The translations under genes and the position numbers were made by a program. The notes below the pieces were generated by a model. The model was not told the DNA's origin. It worked only from the letters and a program-made list of their open reading frames with translations, and did no database searches. Shown here piece after piece: positions 1-4,732 of a stretch of 9,997 nt of DNA. The stretch is taken from NCBI GenBank assembly GCA_018819005.1, contig JAHJQU010000443.1, positions 1-9,997 on the forward strand, written 5' to 3'. Each line of letters begins with the position of its first letter. Positions within the stretch are counted from its first letter, which is position 1. The stretch comes from Pseudomonadota bacterium (GTDB lineage: Bacteria; Desulfobacterota; Desulfobacteria; Desulfobacterales; RPRI01).

Positions 1-1
1 C

Positions 2-178
2 AATAAAAAGCTGGTTACGTCTATGGAGAAGATGGCAAAATTCAGAAATTACGTTGTACATCATTATGACAAGCTTGATCCTGATATCGTGGTTAGTATG
101 TTGAATAAGAATCTTGAGGATTTTGTCGAATTCAAAAAATCGATCATCCGGTATTTAAAAAAAGATGTTGCTTCTTAG
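2..178 (+). CDS. hepT: HepT-like RNase toxin, C-terminal part (cut by window edge)
   Basis: The reading frame is open from the left edge to TAG at 176-178, giving 58 residues; the start lies outside the window. It contains RNYVVHHY, which fits the R-x(4-6)-H-x-Y catalytic motif of HepT/DUF86 toxins, followed by DPDIV and a helix containing NLEDFVEFKK, as in the family C-terminus. HepT is the ribonuclease partner of the MntA-type nucleotidyltransferase antitoxin, which would be expected next to it, outside the window. The end of the protein looks natural. A heptamer repeat region begins about 27 bases after the stop. The family call is fairly secure; whether the complete gene is intact cannot be seen. 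Confidence 0.75.
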   Translation, partial: NKKLVTSMEKMAKFRNYVVHHYDKLDPDIVVSMLNKNLEDFVEFKKSIIRYLKKDVAS

Positions 179-204
179 TCCCATCATTTATTTTATCATC
201 TCTA

Positions 205-258
205 TTAACGATCCACGATTTCCGATATTCGATCTTCAGCTTTTCGTTCTTCGGCTTT
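205..258. repeat. Degenerate 7-bp repeat array, TTCGAT-type
   Basis: The stretch divides into variants of a 7-base unit (AACGATC, CACGATT, TCCGATA, TTCGATC, TTCAGCT, TTTCGTT, CTTCGGC). Related units occur at 696-727 and 999-1035. It lies between the hepT end and the VapBC-like remnant and is non-coding. The unit length of 7 is seen directly; its function is unknown. Confidence 0.6.
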
Positions 259-270
259 AAAACAATTTAT

Positions 271-306
271 TTGTTGACTTATATATTGATGAACATCTCC
301 TATATT
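271..306 (+). repeat. Dispersed 36-bp repeat upstream of the vapB-like gene
   Basis: This block begins GTTGACTTATAT and contains TTGATGAAC followed by TCTCCTATATT. It matches 1061-1096 with only a few mismatches, and in both places a TTCGAT-type heptamer array lies just upstream. TTGACT (274-279) could serve as a -35 box for the downstream gene, but no well-spaced -10 is visible. The recurrence suggests a mobile or recombinogenic element rather than a gene-specific promoter. Confidence 0.5.
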
Positions 307-332
307 GCGGTAAGGAGAAAGGAGGTAAATCC

Positions 333-600
333 ATGAGAACACAAACGAAATACGAAGAAATCATTCTCGAGGAGATTAGAACCCTGCCGCTGCCGGTTTT
401 GCCGCAGGCGGTTAAGATGTTACGTTCATTGAGAGAAGGCGTCAAGAGTGTTGCCGGGCGTGCCGGGCGCAAGTCTGCCGCCGATACCGAAAAAACGGGC
501 TTTTGCGGCGTCTGGAAAGACGATCGTCCGGCAGATGAGATCCATTGCGGATATTACCACTCACCGCAGCTGTTATGGCCGAAGAAAGGTCGATCTATGA
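333..600 (+). pseudogene. VapB-like antitoxin, frameshifted near its 3' end
   Basis: ATG at 333 follows a strong ribosome-binding site (GGAGGT at 321-326, 6-base spacer). The protein starts MRTQTKYEEIILEEIRTLP and continues to KTGFCGVWKDDRPADEI, a pattern common in small antitoxins paired with PIN toxins. After DADEI-like residues near 540 the frame is lost. Removing one base around 541-543 restores EIIADITTHR and a final KVDL ending in TGA at 598-600. That stop overlaps the toxin ATG at 597 (ATGA), as expected for a coupled TA operon. In the sequence as given, translation instead runs on into the toxin frame and stops at 663-665. Either a real one-base insertion or a sequencing error could explain this; the broken partner gene favours real decay. 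Confidence 0.65.
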
Positions 601-697
601 AATACCTACTGGACACCAACATCTGTGTTTACTGGCTCAAGGGAAACAAGCATATTGAGCTGTAGGTCTTGTCTGGCGGGATTGATAACATTTCTGT
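597..697 (+). pseudogene. VapC-like PIN toxin, N-terminal remnant with an in-frame stop
   Basis: ATG at 597 opens MKYLLDTNICVYWLKGNKH, the canonical start of a PIN-domain ribonuclease with its first catalytic aspartate in LLDTN (D6). TAG at 663-665 ends translation after 22 residues. Reading through it gives VLSGGIDNISVS, as expected for the next part of a VapC. At about 697 the similarity stops and a TTCGAT-type heptamer array begins. A normal VapC has about 130 residues, so roughly 100 are missing, including the other catalytic acids. The toxin is certainly dead. Overlap with the antitoxin stop identifies the pair as a former operon. Confidence 0.7.
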
Positions 698-727
698 TTC
701 ACGCTTTTCCATGTACGATATTCGATA
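696..727. repeat. TTCGAT-type heptamer repeat, copy 2
   Basis: A 32-base stretch starting GTTTCACGCTTTTC and ending GATATTCGATA is repeated at 999-1030 with one mismatch by eye. It falls exactly where the vapC remnant loses its coding similarity, so it marks a breakpoint. Confidence 0.65.
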
Positions 728-755
728 GTGGAGCCGCCGCAGGCGATGACTTATT

Positions 756-771
756 GTCCGCCACGGCGGAC
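756..771. repeat. Short palindrome, 7-bp arms
   Basis: GTCCGCC and GGCGGAC are perfect inverted arms around AC. The sequence is GC-rich in an otherwise mixed region and has no T-tract after it, so it is more likely a dispersed palindrome than a terminator. Confidence 0.5.
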
Positions 772-786
772 TACTGGCCGGCCGGC

Positions 787-856
787 AGCAATCCTGTCCA
801 TCCTGCTTGCCCTGTTAAACCGGTATTTTCTGTTGTTTAACCGGGGTTGATCCTGT
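787..856. repeat. Degenerate CCTGT-type short repeats
   Basis: Units such as ATCCTGTCC, ATCCTGCTT and GCCCTGTTA recur at about 9-base spacing between 790 and 817. A related block, TTTAACCGGGGTTGATCCTGT at 836-856, recurs at 4436-4456 with three mismatches. No open frame here resembles a protein, so I regard 666-1120 as non-coding. Confidence 0.4.
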
Positions 857-881
857 CTAAAAACCTTTGCGTCTTTGTTTA

Positions 882-976
882 CCCCGTGAAATTTCCCTCA
901 GGAAGAAGCTTGACGGGTTAAATTGACGAAGTCACAGCGTCGCGAATTTAACTTGGCGAAGCGGATTTCACCGGGG
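882..976. repeat. Large imperfect palindrome (ACCCCGTGAAAT family)
   Basis: The outer arms CCCCGTGAAAT (882-892) and ATTTCACCGGGG (965-976) are inverted copies. Inside them, GTTAAATT (917-924) and AATTTAAC (945-952) pair, extended by GCTT/AAGC. The whole can fold into a long imperfect hairpin of about 95 bases. A shorter relative lies at 4414-4447. This looks like a non-coding palindromic element, perhaps MITE- or REP-like; no target-site duplication was identified. Confidence 0.5.
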
Positions 977-998
977 CGGTTCAATCTTTTTATTTCAT

Positions 999-1035
999 GT
1001 TTCACGCTTTTCGATGTACGATATTCGATATTCGA
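999..1035. repeat. TTCGAT-type heptamer repeat, copy 3
   Basis: The first 32 bases repeat 696-727 with one mismatch. The array continues as TATTCGA units to about 1035 and is followed about 25 bases later by the second copy of the GTTGACTTATAT element. It shows the same array-then-element order as 205-306. Confidence 0.65.
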
Positions 1036-1060
1036 CTTTTTCAAAACTCAAAACTTTTCT

Positions 1061-1123
1061 GTTGACTTATATTTTGATGAACGTCCCCTATATTTCCCTT
1101 GATGAACGTCCCCTATATTTCCC
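1061..1123. repeat. Second copy of the GTTGACTTATAT element with a 25-bp tandem duplication
   Basis: 1061-1096 repeats 271-306. Within it, the 25-base unit beginning TTGATGAACGTCCCC (1074-1098) is followed at once by a perfect second copy (1099-1123). The Wzz-like fragment begins immediately after the second copy, so the element marks a truncation point. Confidence 0.8.
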
Positions 1124-1264
1124 CCGGTTGGTCCTAAAAAACTCCGGGCAACCGCTATAACTTTCTTTTTTTCATTGTTTGCCGGCATCGTTCTGGCATT
1201 AATCCTTGAGAAGGTCAGGAGAGATTCGAAAAACTTAACAGATTCTCTTGATAATGAAAGTTGA
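1124..1264 (+). pseudogene. Wzz-like chain-length determinant, C-terminal fragment
   Basis: The frame ending at TGA 1262-1264 reads PVGPKKLRATAITFFFSLFA and continues with GIVLALILEKVRR and a short polar tail. A proline/lysine linker, then one hydrophobic helix, then a basic cytoplasmic tail is the usual end of Wzz/GumC-type polysaccharide copolymerases. These inner-membrane proteins set O-antigen or capsule chain length. Only about 46 residues remain of a normal 300 or more. There is no start codon or ribosome-binding site, and the fragment begins at the 25-bp duplication. The call rests on architecture, so another protein with a C-terminal membrane helix is possible. Confidence 0.5.
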
Positions 1265-1410
1265 ATTCACCTCAAAACCCAACACTCAAAACAGCCTTTA
1301 TGCTTTGGGTAAGTAAAAGAGAACTTAACAAAAAACATTTTTCCTGGAGTTGTGCAAAGGTCTCATGTCAGGGGTAAGTTGTCGTGATATTCATTTTGGT
1401 TAAGCGATTA

Positions 1411-1494
1411 ATGGTTGAACTAATAACGTATATCGAAACCATAAGAAACGCATTGGGAGAAAAGGCAATTAAGAAGATGATAGGAAATGCATAG
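1411..1494 (+). pseudogene. Nucleotide-sugar epimerase (UDP-glucuronate 4-epimerase type), C-terminal fragment
   Basis: The frame from ATG 1411 to TAG 1492-1494 reads MVELITYIETIRNALGEKAI and ends in KKMIGNA. This resembles the segment near the C-terminus of UDP-glucuronate 4-epimerases, where a vEL(M)xxIxxLExALGKKA pattern follows the substrate-binding region. Only 27 codons remain of a gene of about 335. The stop overlaps the next start (ATG at 1487), so the downstream flippase fragment may have been translationally coupled to the original gene. The match is short and was made by eye. Confidence 0.5.
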
Positions 1495-2242
1495 AGATAT
1501 CTTGTTGCTGGCTGGCGGCCGCTTGGCCCAGGCGCTGCTTGCCATAGTGTCACTGCGTCTGCTCACAGCCCTGTTGTCCCCGGCGCAGGTAGGCAGCATG
1601 TTCTTAATTCTCTCGCTGGCTTCCTGCGTCGGACTTTTCTTTATCAGTCCCGTAAGTTTATTTCTCAACCGTAAGCTTCACGGCTGGCATAACAGCAATG
1701 TCCTTTGGGGAAGATTTCAGCTGTTTAACCTCTATGTCCTTGCGGTTTACGGCTTTATCCCGGCGGAACTAAAATCGTTTTTGCTCAGTCCTCAGTCCTC
1801 AGCCCTCAGTCCTGTAGTCACAATCTGGGGCACGGGCACGCCGCGCCGTGAATTTCTCCATGTGGACGATCTGGCAGACGCCGGCGTATTCTTGATGAAC
1901 TTACCAGACAGCGATTTTCTCTCAGTCCTTAGTCCTTCGCCCTCAGTCCCGCCTTTAGTTAACATTGGCTGTGGAGAAGATATAACGATCCGAGAATTGG
2001 CTGAGTTAGTGGCGAAGATCGTAGGCTTCAATGGCGAATTAGTTTTTGACACTTCTCGACCGGACGGTACACCTCAAAAGCTACTCGATGTCAGCAAATT
2101 AATGGAGCTCGGCTGGCAACCTAAAATAAGCCTAAGAGAAGGAATCCGCCAGACCTGTGAATGGTATAAAGGGAAGTTTACCCAACCTGCGTTAGGCCGT
2201 GCGAACCAAACCAACCAAACAAAACCAGATCAACCAGAGTAA
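1487..2242 (+). CDS. Chimeric frame: Wzx-type flippase N-terminus joined to GDP-L-fucose synthase C-terminus
   Basis: This 251-residue frame joins two unrelated proteins. Residues 1-95 or so are hydrophobic (GGRLAQALLAIVSLRLLTAL, then helices near 37-56 and 77-92) and look like the first helices of a polysaccharide flippase. Residues 99-109 come from a CTCAGTC heptamer array. From about 110, VVTIWGTGTPRREFLHVDDL, then NIGCGEDITIRELAELV and DGTPQKLLDVSKL match the C-terminal half of GDP-L-fucose synthase (Fcl/WcaG). The Rossmann NAD-binding half and catalytic Ser-Tyr-Lys are missing. A second heptamer array encodes about residues 146-156, and the last 20 residues (NQTNQTKPDQP) come from a 9-bp repeat. 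The frame has no stops, but neither activity could survive; I regard it as two gene remnants fused by rearrangement. No convincing ribosome-binding site precedes 1487. Confidence 0.7.
   Translation: MHRDILLLAGGRLAQALLAIVSLRLLTALLSPAQVGSMFLILSLASCVGLFFISPVSLFLNRKLHGWHNSNVLWGRFQLFNLYVLAVYGFIPAELKSFLLSPQSSALSPVVTIWGTGTPRREFLHVDDLADAGVFLMNLPDSDFLSVLSPSPSVPPLVNIGCGEDITIRELAELVAKIVGFNGELVFDTSRPDGTPQKLLDVSKLMELGWQPKISLREGIRQTCEWYKGKFTQPALGRANQTNQTKPDQPE
1784..1813. repeat. CTCAGTC heptamer array at the flippase/Fcl junction
   Basis: Four consecutive units (CTCAGTC, CTCAGTC, CTCAGCC, CTCAGTC) fill 1784-1811. Flippase-like coding lies to the left and Fcl-like coding to the right. The array is translated in frame as LSPQSSALSP. 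Confidence 0.85.
1921..1948. repeat. CTCAGTC heptamer array inside the Fcl fragment
   Basis: Four units (CTCAGTC, CTTAGTC, CTTCGCC, CTCAGTC) lie within the Fcl-like coding sequence, between FLMNLPDSDF and PPLVNIGCGED. That region is variable in length in Fcl proteins. The array is the same length as the one at 1784-1811 but less regular. Confidence 0.75.
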
Positions 2243-2250
2243 CCAGAGAA
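2204..2250. repeat. AACCAGACA-type 9-bp repeat array, copy 1
   Basis: Units such as AACCAAACC, AACCAGAGT and AACCAGAGA recur at about 9-base spacing with small slips. The array supplies the last residues of the chimeric frame and its stop region. Related arrays are at 3590-3676 and 6341-6384; weaker AACCAATC units are at 2364-2385 and CCAGAAAAACC-like units at 2716-2745. Confidence 0.6.
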
Positions 2251-2477
2251 AAGTGACAGTTTTCGTCCATGTCCCCCTTGGTTATACACTACCAGAACCC
2301 CTGTCATGTCTTCTAGTTATCTTAAATGGTGCACCTTGAAGTAGACCAACTTATTTAACGAATTGACCAATCAACCAATCAACCACTGAAGAAGGATTTA
2401 TCCTGGGTTTAATCAAAAAGATATAGATGTAGCGGACCATATTGGCCAGAATACGGTCAGATTATTGACTATATTTT
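2243..2477. other. Intergenic stretch without a recognisable gene
   Basis: Between the chimeric frame and the ATPase remnant I find no protein-like frame. It holds a GTCCCCCTTGG string near 2271 that resembles the GTCCC-rich ends of other repeats in the window, and three tandem variants of GACCAATC/AACCAATC at 2364-2387. No promoter or terminator is convincing. Confidence 0.4.
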
Positions 2478-2665
2478 ATGAAATATATACCACAAAAACA
2501 TCTCGAGAATTTAAGGGAAATTATCCAGCCCGGCAAGGTAATTGTAATCTACGGTCCTCGACGTTGTGGCAAAACAACCCTGCTCCGCCCAAACTCTGGC
2601 TCAAAACATATCCCAATGCATCGTTTCAGGTGATCAGCAGGGACAATTACTTTGAACATGCATAG
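2478..2665 (+). pseudogene. DUF4143-type AAA ATPase with a large internal deletion
   Basis: ATG at 2478 starts MKYIPQKHLENLREIIQPGK, followed by VIVIYGPRRCGKTTLLR, a clear Walker A P-loop near the N-terminus as in archaeal/bacterial AAA ATPases with a DUF4143 tail. At about 2586-2592 the similarity jumps and the reading frame changes. In the second frame, LKTYPNASFQVISRDNYFEH to TAG at 2663-2665 resembles the very end of such ATPases (YP-x-A-x-x-x-V-x-x-x-NY). Some 300 residues, including Walker B and the nuclease-like fold, are missing. The first frame stops at 2631-2633. It is a remnant of a third ATPase in the window. Confidence 0.65.
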
Positions 2666-2675
2666 CGAGCGCATT

Positions 2676-2695
2676 CCCCGCTGCAAGCAGCGGGG
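2676..2695. repeat. Perfect 9-bp-arm palindrome
   Basis: CCCCGCTGC (2676-2684) and GCAGCGGGG (2687-2695) are perfect inverted arms separated by AA. It starts 11 bases after the ATPase remnant stop. There is no T-run after it, so a role as an intrinsic terminator is doubtful; a dispersed palindromic repeat is equally possible. Confidence 0.6.
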
Positions 2696-2822
2696 AGCTT
2701 CAAACTTGTGAAAGAAACCAGAAAAACCCAATCCACCAAACAGGCCAAATCAAGGTAAAAAGGTATTGCAATTTCTGCACAACCTCCCCTAGATGCGCTA
2801 TAATATCTGCCGAATTAATATT

Positions 2823-2862
2823 TTGACATTTTGTTATACTTTGTTAGTCTAATTAGTATAAC
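2823..2862 (+). promoter_or_regulatory. Candidate promoter and operator of the AbrB/PIN operon
   Basis: TTGACA (2823-2828) is a perfect -35 hexamer in an AT-rich region, although no good -10 is found at the standard distance. GTTATACT (2833-2840) and AGTATAAC (2855-2862) are perfect 8-base inverted arms 14 bases apart, just upstream of the ribosome-binding site. AbrB-type antitoxins usually repress their own operons, so this palindrome is the likely operator. The role is inferred; the inverted repeat is seen. Confidence 0.5.
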
Positions 2863-2884
2863 CTATTTCCAGAGAGGAGGCAGC

Positions 2885-3178
2885 ATGGGGACAACTTCAA
2901 AAGGATCTTTAAAAAGGAAAGTATTTCCTAAAGGACAGGTTGTCATTCCTGTTGCTTTAAGAAAAAAATACCATATTGAGATTGGAGATCATGTTGATGT
3001 GATTTCCAAGCCCGACGGCATCTTACTAAAACCCATGCCCAAAAAAGAAAGAAAAAAATCTCTGACCGACTGCTTATTTGGAGTGTTTGGAAAATACGCA
3101 AAAGAGAAGCCAAAACTTAAAAAAGCGGATATTAATGAGGCAACGGAAGCAGGATTTATCGAGGACTGGAAAAAATGA
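2885..3178 (+). CDS. AbrB/SpoVT-family antitoxin (VapB-like)
   Basis: The 97-residue protein starts at ATG 2885 after GGAGG (2876-2880); an in-frame TTG at 2831 lies inside the operator region and has no ribosome-binding site. Residues 9-50 form a swapped-hairpin AbrB domain: RKVFPKGQVVIPVALRKKYH, then IEIGDHVDV and GILLKPM. The C-terminal half is basic, then acidic (LTDCLFGVFGKY, ATEAGFIEDWKK), as expected of a toxin-binding tail. It should bind DNA as a dimer, neutralise the PIN toxin and repress the operon. Its stop overlaps the toxin start (ATGA at 3175-3178), so the two are translationally coupled. The gene is intact. Confidence 0.85.
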   Translation: MGTTSKGSLKRKVFPKGQVVIPVALRKKYHIEIGDHVDVISKPDGILLKPMPKKERKKSLTDCLFGVFGKYAKEKPKLKKADINEATEAGFIEDWKK

Positions 3179-3576
3179 CGGTGCTATTGGATACCAATGT
3201 TCTGATTCGCTTTTTGACATCCGACAAGACACAAAAGTTCCAGGGTGTATATGCCCTATTTGAATCTCTGGAACAGGGCGATTTACAGGTTGAATTAAAA
3301 TTGATTGTTTTATTCCAGGTAGTATTTGTTCTAAAAAGCTTTTACTCTGTTCCCAGAGAAGAGATCGCAACCGGGATGCTGCGCATCTTGGAATATAAAG
3401 GACTTATTGTTAAGAAAAGAAGAATTGTTCGTCGGATGCTGGAACTCTGGCATGATAGCAAATTGGACATTGTAGATTGTTATCTGATTGCCTGTTTAGA
3501 AGGAGATAGACAAAACATCCTTTACAGCTATGATCGCGGGTTTGATAAGTTCGAAATTAATCGTAAGGAGACTTAA
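3175..3576 (+). CDS. PIN-domain toxin (VapC-like), with Gln at a usual catalytic Glu position
   Basis: The 133-residue protein has normal VapC length. PIN-domain acids are visible: D6 in LLDTN, D101 in LDIVDCYLIA and D120 in YSYDRGF, the pattern of a Mg-dependent ribonuclease. The second conserved acid is normally the Glu in a LxxxEVVxVL helix; here that helix reads LIVLFQVVFVLKSFY with Q48 (CAG at 3316-3318). A single G-to-C change from GAG would give this. It may weaken or kill the nuclease, leaving the pair as a silent or merely DNA-binding module. Alignment by eye puts Q48 at that position, but a shifted acid such as E40 could substitute. A possible ribosome-binding site, GAGGA at 3161-3165, lies within the antitoxin gene. 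Confidence 0.85.
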   Translation: MTVLLDTNVLIRFLTSDKTQKFQGVYALFESLEQGDLQVELKLIVLFQVVFVLKSFYSVPREEIATGMLRILEYKGLIVKKRRIVRRMLELWHDSKLDIVDCYLIACLEGDRQNILYSYDRGFDKFEINRKET

Positions 3577-3589
3577 CTCAAACCCTGCC

Positions 3590-3676
3590 AAACAAACCAG
3601 ACAAACCAAAGAAACTAGATCAACCAGACAGACCAAATTAACCAGATAAACCATAGAAACTAAAGAAACCAGAGAG
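3590..3676. repeat. AACCAGACA-type 9-bp repeat array, copy 2
   Basis: About nine consecutive 9-base units follow the toxin gene, for example AACCAGACA, AACCAAAGA, AACTAGATC, GACCAAATT, AACCAGATA and AACCATAGA. Because 9 is a multiple of 3, the reverse strand reads as a stop-free string of Leu-Val-x; I treat that as a by-product, not a gene. Confidence 0.85.
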
Positions 3677-3708
3677 AAATGCATAAAATCATGACCGTCC
3701 CGCTCACC
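3642..3708 (+). repeat. 67-bp dispersed repeat, copy 1
   Basis: This block covers the end of the 9-bp array plus a unique tail (GAGAAATGCATAAAATC, then TGACCGTCCC and GCTCACC). It matches 6351-6417 with five mismatches by eye. The shared tail shows these arrays are not just simple-sequence slippage but part of a larger mobile or recombined unit. Confidence 0.85.
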
Positions 3709-3729
3709 CAAACCAAGGCGTAATTCCTA

Positions 3730-4048
3730 ATGTCAAGTAATAAGACAGAATACATTATCAGAATTGGTCCTTCTGACCGATACAGGCACTTACATGTTAA
3801 AGAGAGAGGAAAGATAGTGTTTTTCAGGGTACAATATGAAATAAAGATTAATGACAACTGGTCCTGTTGTCAGGTATGACACAGCCCATGGCTTTGCTCA
3901 TAGGGATCTGTTGGACTTTAAAGGAGATGTGAAGAAAACCCCTTTGTTTAATCAAGATCTTAATGACGCATTAACGTTTGCGGAGAATGATTTGAAAACC
4001 AACGGGGAATTATATAAGAAGAGATTTTTGGAGGAAGTGTATGAATAA
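3730..4048 (+). pseudogene. Uncharacterised small protein (DUF7718-like), frameshifted
   Basis: From ATG 3730 the frame reads YIIRIGPSDRYRHLHVKERG, then VQYEIKINDNW, and stops at TGA 3877-3879. In another frame starting within the same place, PVVRYDTAHGFAHRDLLDF and NDALTFAENDLKTN continue to TAA 4046-4048. The two halves read as one protein of about 105 residues if the frame is corrected between 3857 and 3860 (after ACTGG). I recall paired small proteins of this shape annotated as DUF7718, but the family name is tentative and no function is known. The stop overlaps the next gene's ATG at 4041, implying a coupled two-gene unit. No clear ribosome-binding site precedes 3730. Confidence 0.55.
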
Positions 4049-4316
4049 AGAAAAAGAAATGATGGAACGCAATATAGAACTCAGTGCAGAGTTTAGCCGT
4101 TATTTATTTGAACATCCAGAATTGGAAGAGAAAATCCCCATCGGCGCTGAGATTATACTCTTGCCAGAGTTTGATAAAGAATTAAAGGAATATAATCTTG
4201 AATTAGGAAAAGATATAGAATCTGAGGATGGAAAAGTAGTATACATAGCAATAAAGAACATGCGCCCTAAGCTGTTGTCCAGAATTGAGAAAATTGAATT
4301 AGAATCTGTAGCGTAA
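4041..4316 (+). CDS. Uncharacterised small protein, DUF5647-like
   Basis: The 91-residue protein starts at ATG 4041 after GGAGG (4030-4034) and overlaps the preceding frame by 8 bases. It is soluble and charged. A helical N-terminus (NIELSAEFSRYLFEHPELEE) is followed by KIPIGAEIILLPEFD and KVVYIAIKNMRPK, a pattern I associate with DUF5647. No catalytic motif is evident. The context of a two-gene overlapping module among TA pairs makes a TA-like role possible, but that is inference by association only. The gene itself is intact although its partner is frameshifted. Confidence 0.65.
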   Translation: MNKEKEMMERNIELSAEFSRYLFEHPELEEKIPIGAEIILLPEFDKELKEYNLELGKDIESEDGKVVYIAIKNMRPKLLSRIEKIELESVA

Positions 4317-4370
4317 AAAGCAATCAAGGGATGGACGTCTTAAGTGATCAGGTTTTAAGGTGTAAAAAGC

Positions 4371-4532
4371 ATGGGCTATAAATTCAACGAAATTGCCAAT
4401 ACTTTAAAGAGTTACCCCGTGAAATGCGTAGCCTATTTAACTGGGGTACATCCTGTGACAGCGGGAAGGTGTGCGGAAAAAAGCTGGAAACTGCTGGACA
4501 ACTACGAAGGAATGTGGGAGGTATTAGACTAA
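4371..4532 (+). CDS. Small open frame of unknown nature, possibly chimeric
   Basis: ATG 4371 opens 53 codons to TAA 4530-4532. The first part reads MGYKFNEIANTLKSYP and the last EKSWKLLDNYEGMWEVLD, which looks like a natural protein C-terminus. The middle is encoded by the palindromic element at 4412-4449, so it may be two fragments joined by that element rather than one gene. The ribosome-binding site is weak (AAGGTG about 10 bases upstream). I do not recognise the family. It ends just before the NeuB fragment, so its tail could be from a gene that preceded neuB. Confidence 0.3.
   Translation: MGYKFNEIANTLKSYPVKCVAYLTGVHPVTAGRCAEKSWKLLDNYEGMWEVLD
4414..4447. repeat. Palindromic element of the ACCCCGTGAAAT family, short form
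   Basis: ACCCCGTGAAAT (4414-4425) is inverted at ATTTAACTGGGGT (4435-4447) with two mismatches. The right end and flank (TTTAACTGGGGTACATCCTGT, one base over the short motif) match 836-856. It is related to the larger palindrome at 882-976. Confidence 0.55.
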
Positions 4533-4561
4533 TGCAGTTAGGTAGCAGCGTCCCCTATTTC

Positions 4562-4732
4562 GTCCTTGCGCGCAAGTCGCTGGTGGCCACCCAACCAATC
4601 AAGACGGGCGAACTGTTCAGCGCTGACAACATCACAGCCAAACGCCCCGGCGCAGGCATCTCTCCCATGTGTTGGGATGAAGTCTTGGGGCAGGTCGCGA
4701 AAAAAGACTATGAAAAGGATGATCTGATATGA
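4562..4732 (+). pseudogene. neuB: NeuB-type sialic/nonulosonic acid synthase, C-terminal SAF-domain fragment
   Basis: The frame reads RKSLVATQPIKTGELFSADN, then ITAKRPGAGISPMCWDEVLG and QVAKKDYEKDDLI before TGA 4730-4732. The order R-(R/K)-S-L-x-A, I-x-x-G-x-x-(F/I)-x-x-x-N-I, (K/R)-R-P-G-x-G-(I/L)-x-P is the SAF (antifreeze-like) domain that closes the active site in N-acetylneuraminate, legionaminate and pseudaminate synthases. Only about 55 of some 340 residues remain; the TIM barrel is missing. The fragment starts near a CGTCCCCTATTTC string (4549-4561) that resembles the repeats at 1081 and 1106. Its last codons overlap the start of the next gene. Confidence 0.75.

Noticed and set aside
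625..840. Forward 71-codon frame
   Set aside because: It spans the vapC remnant in another frame, a heptamer array and palindromes; composition is not protein-like.
2676..2695. Intrinsic terminator
   Set aside because: The stem is perfect, but the loop is only two bases and no T-run follows; kept only as a palindrome.
3496..3711. Reverse-strand open frame rich in Leu-Val-x
   Set aside because: It is the antisense reading of the 9-bp repeat array; the 9-base period automatically gives a stop-free three-residue repeat. No ribosome-binding site and no homology.
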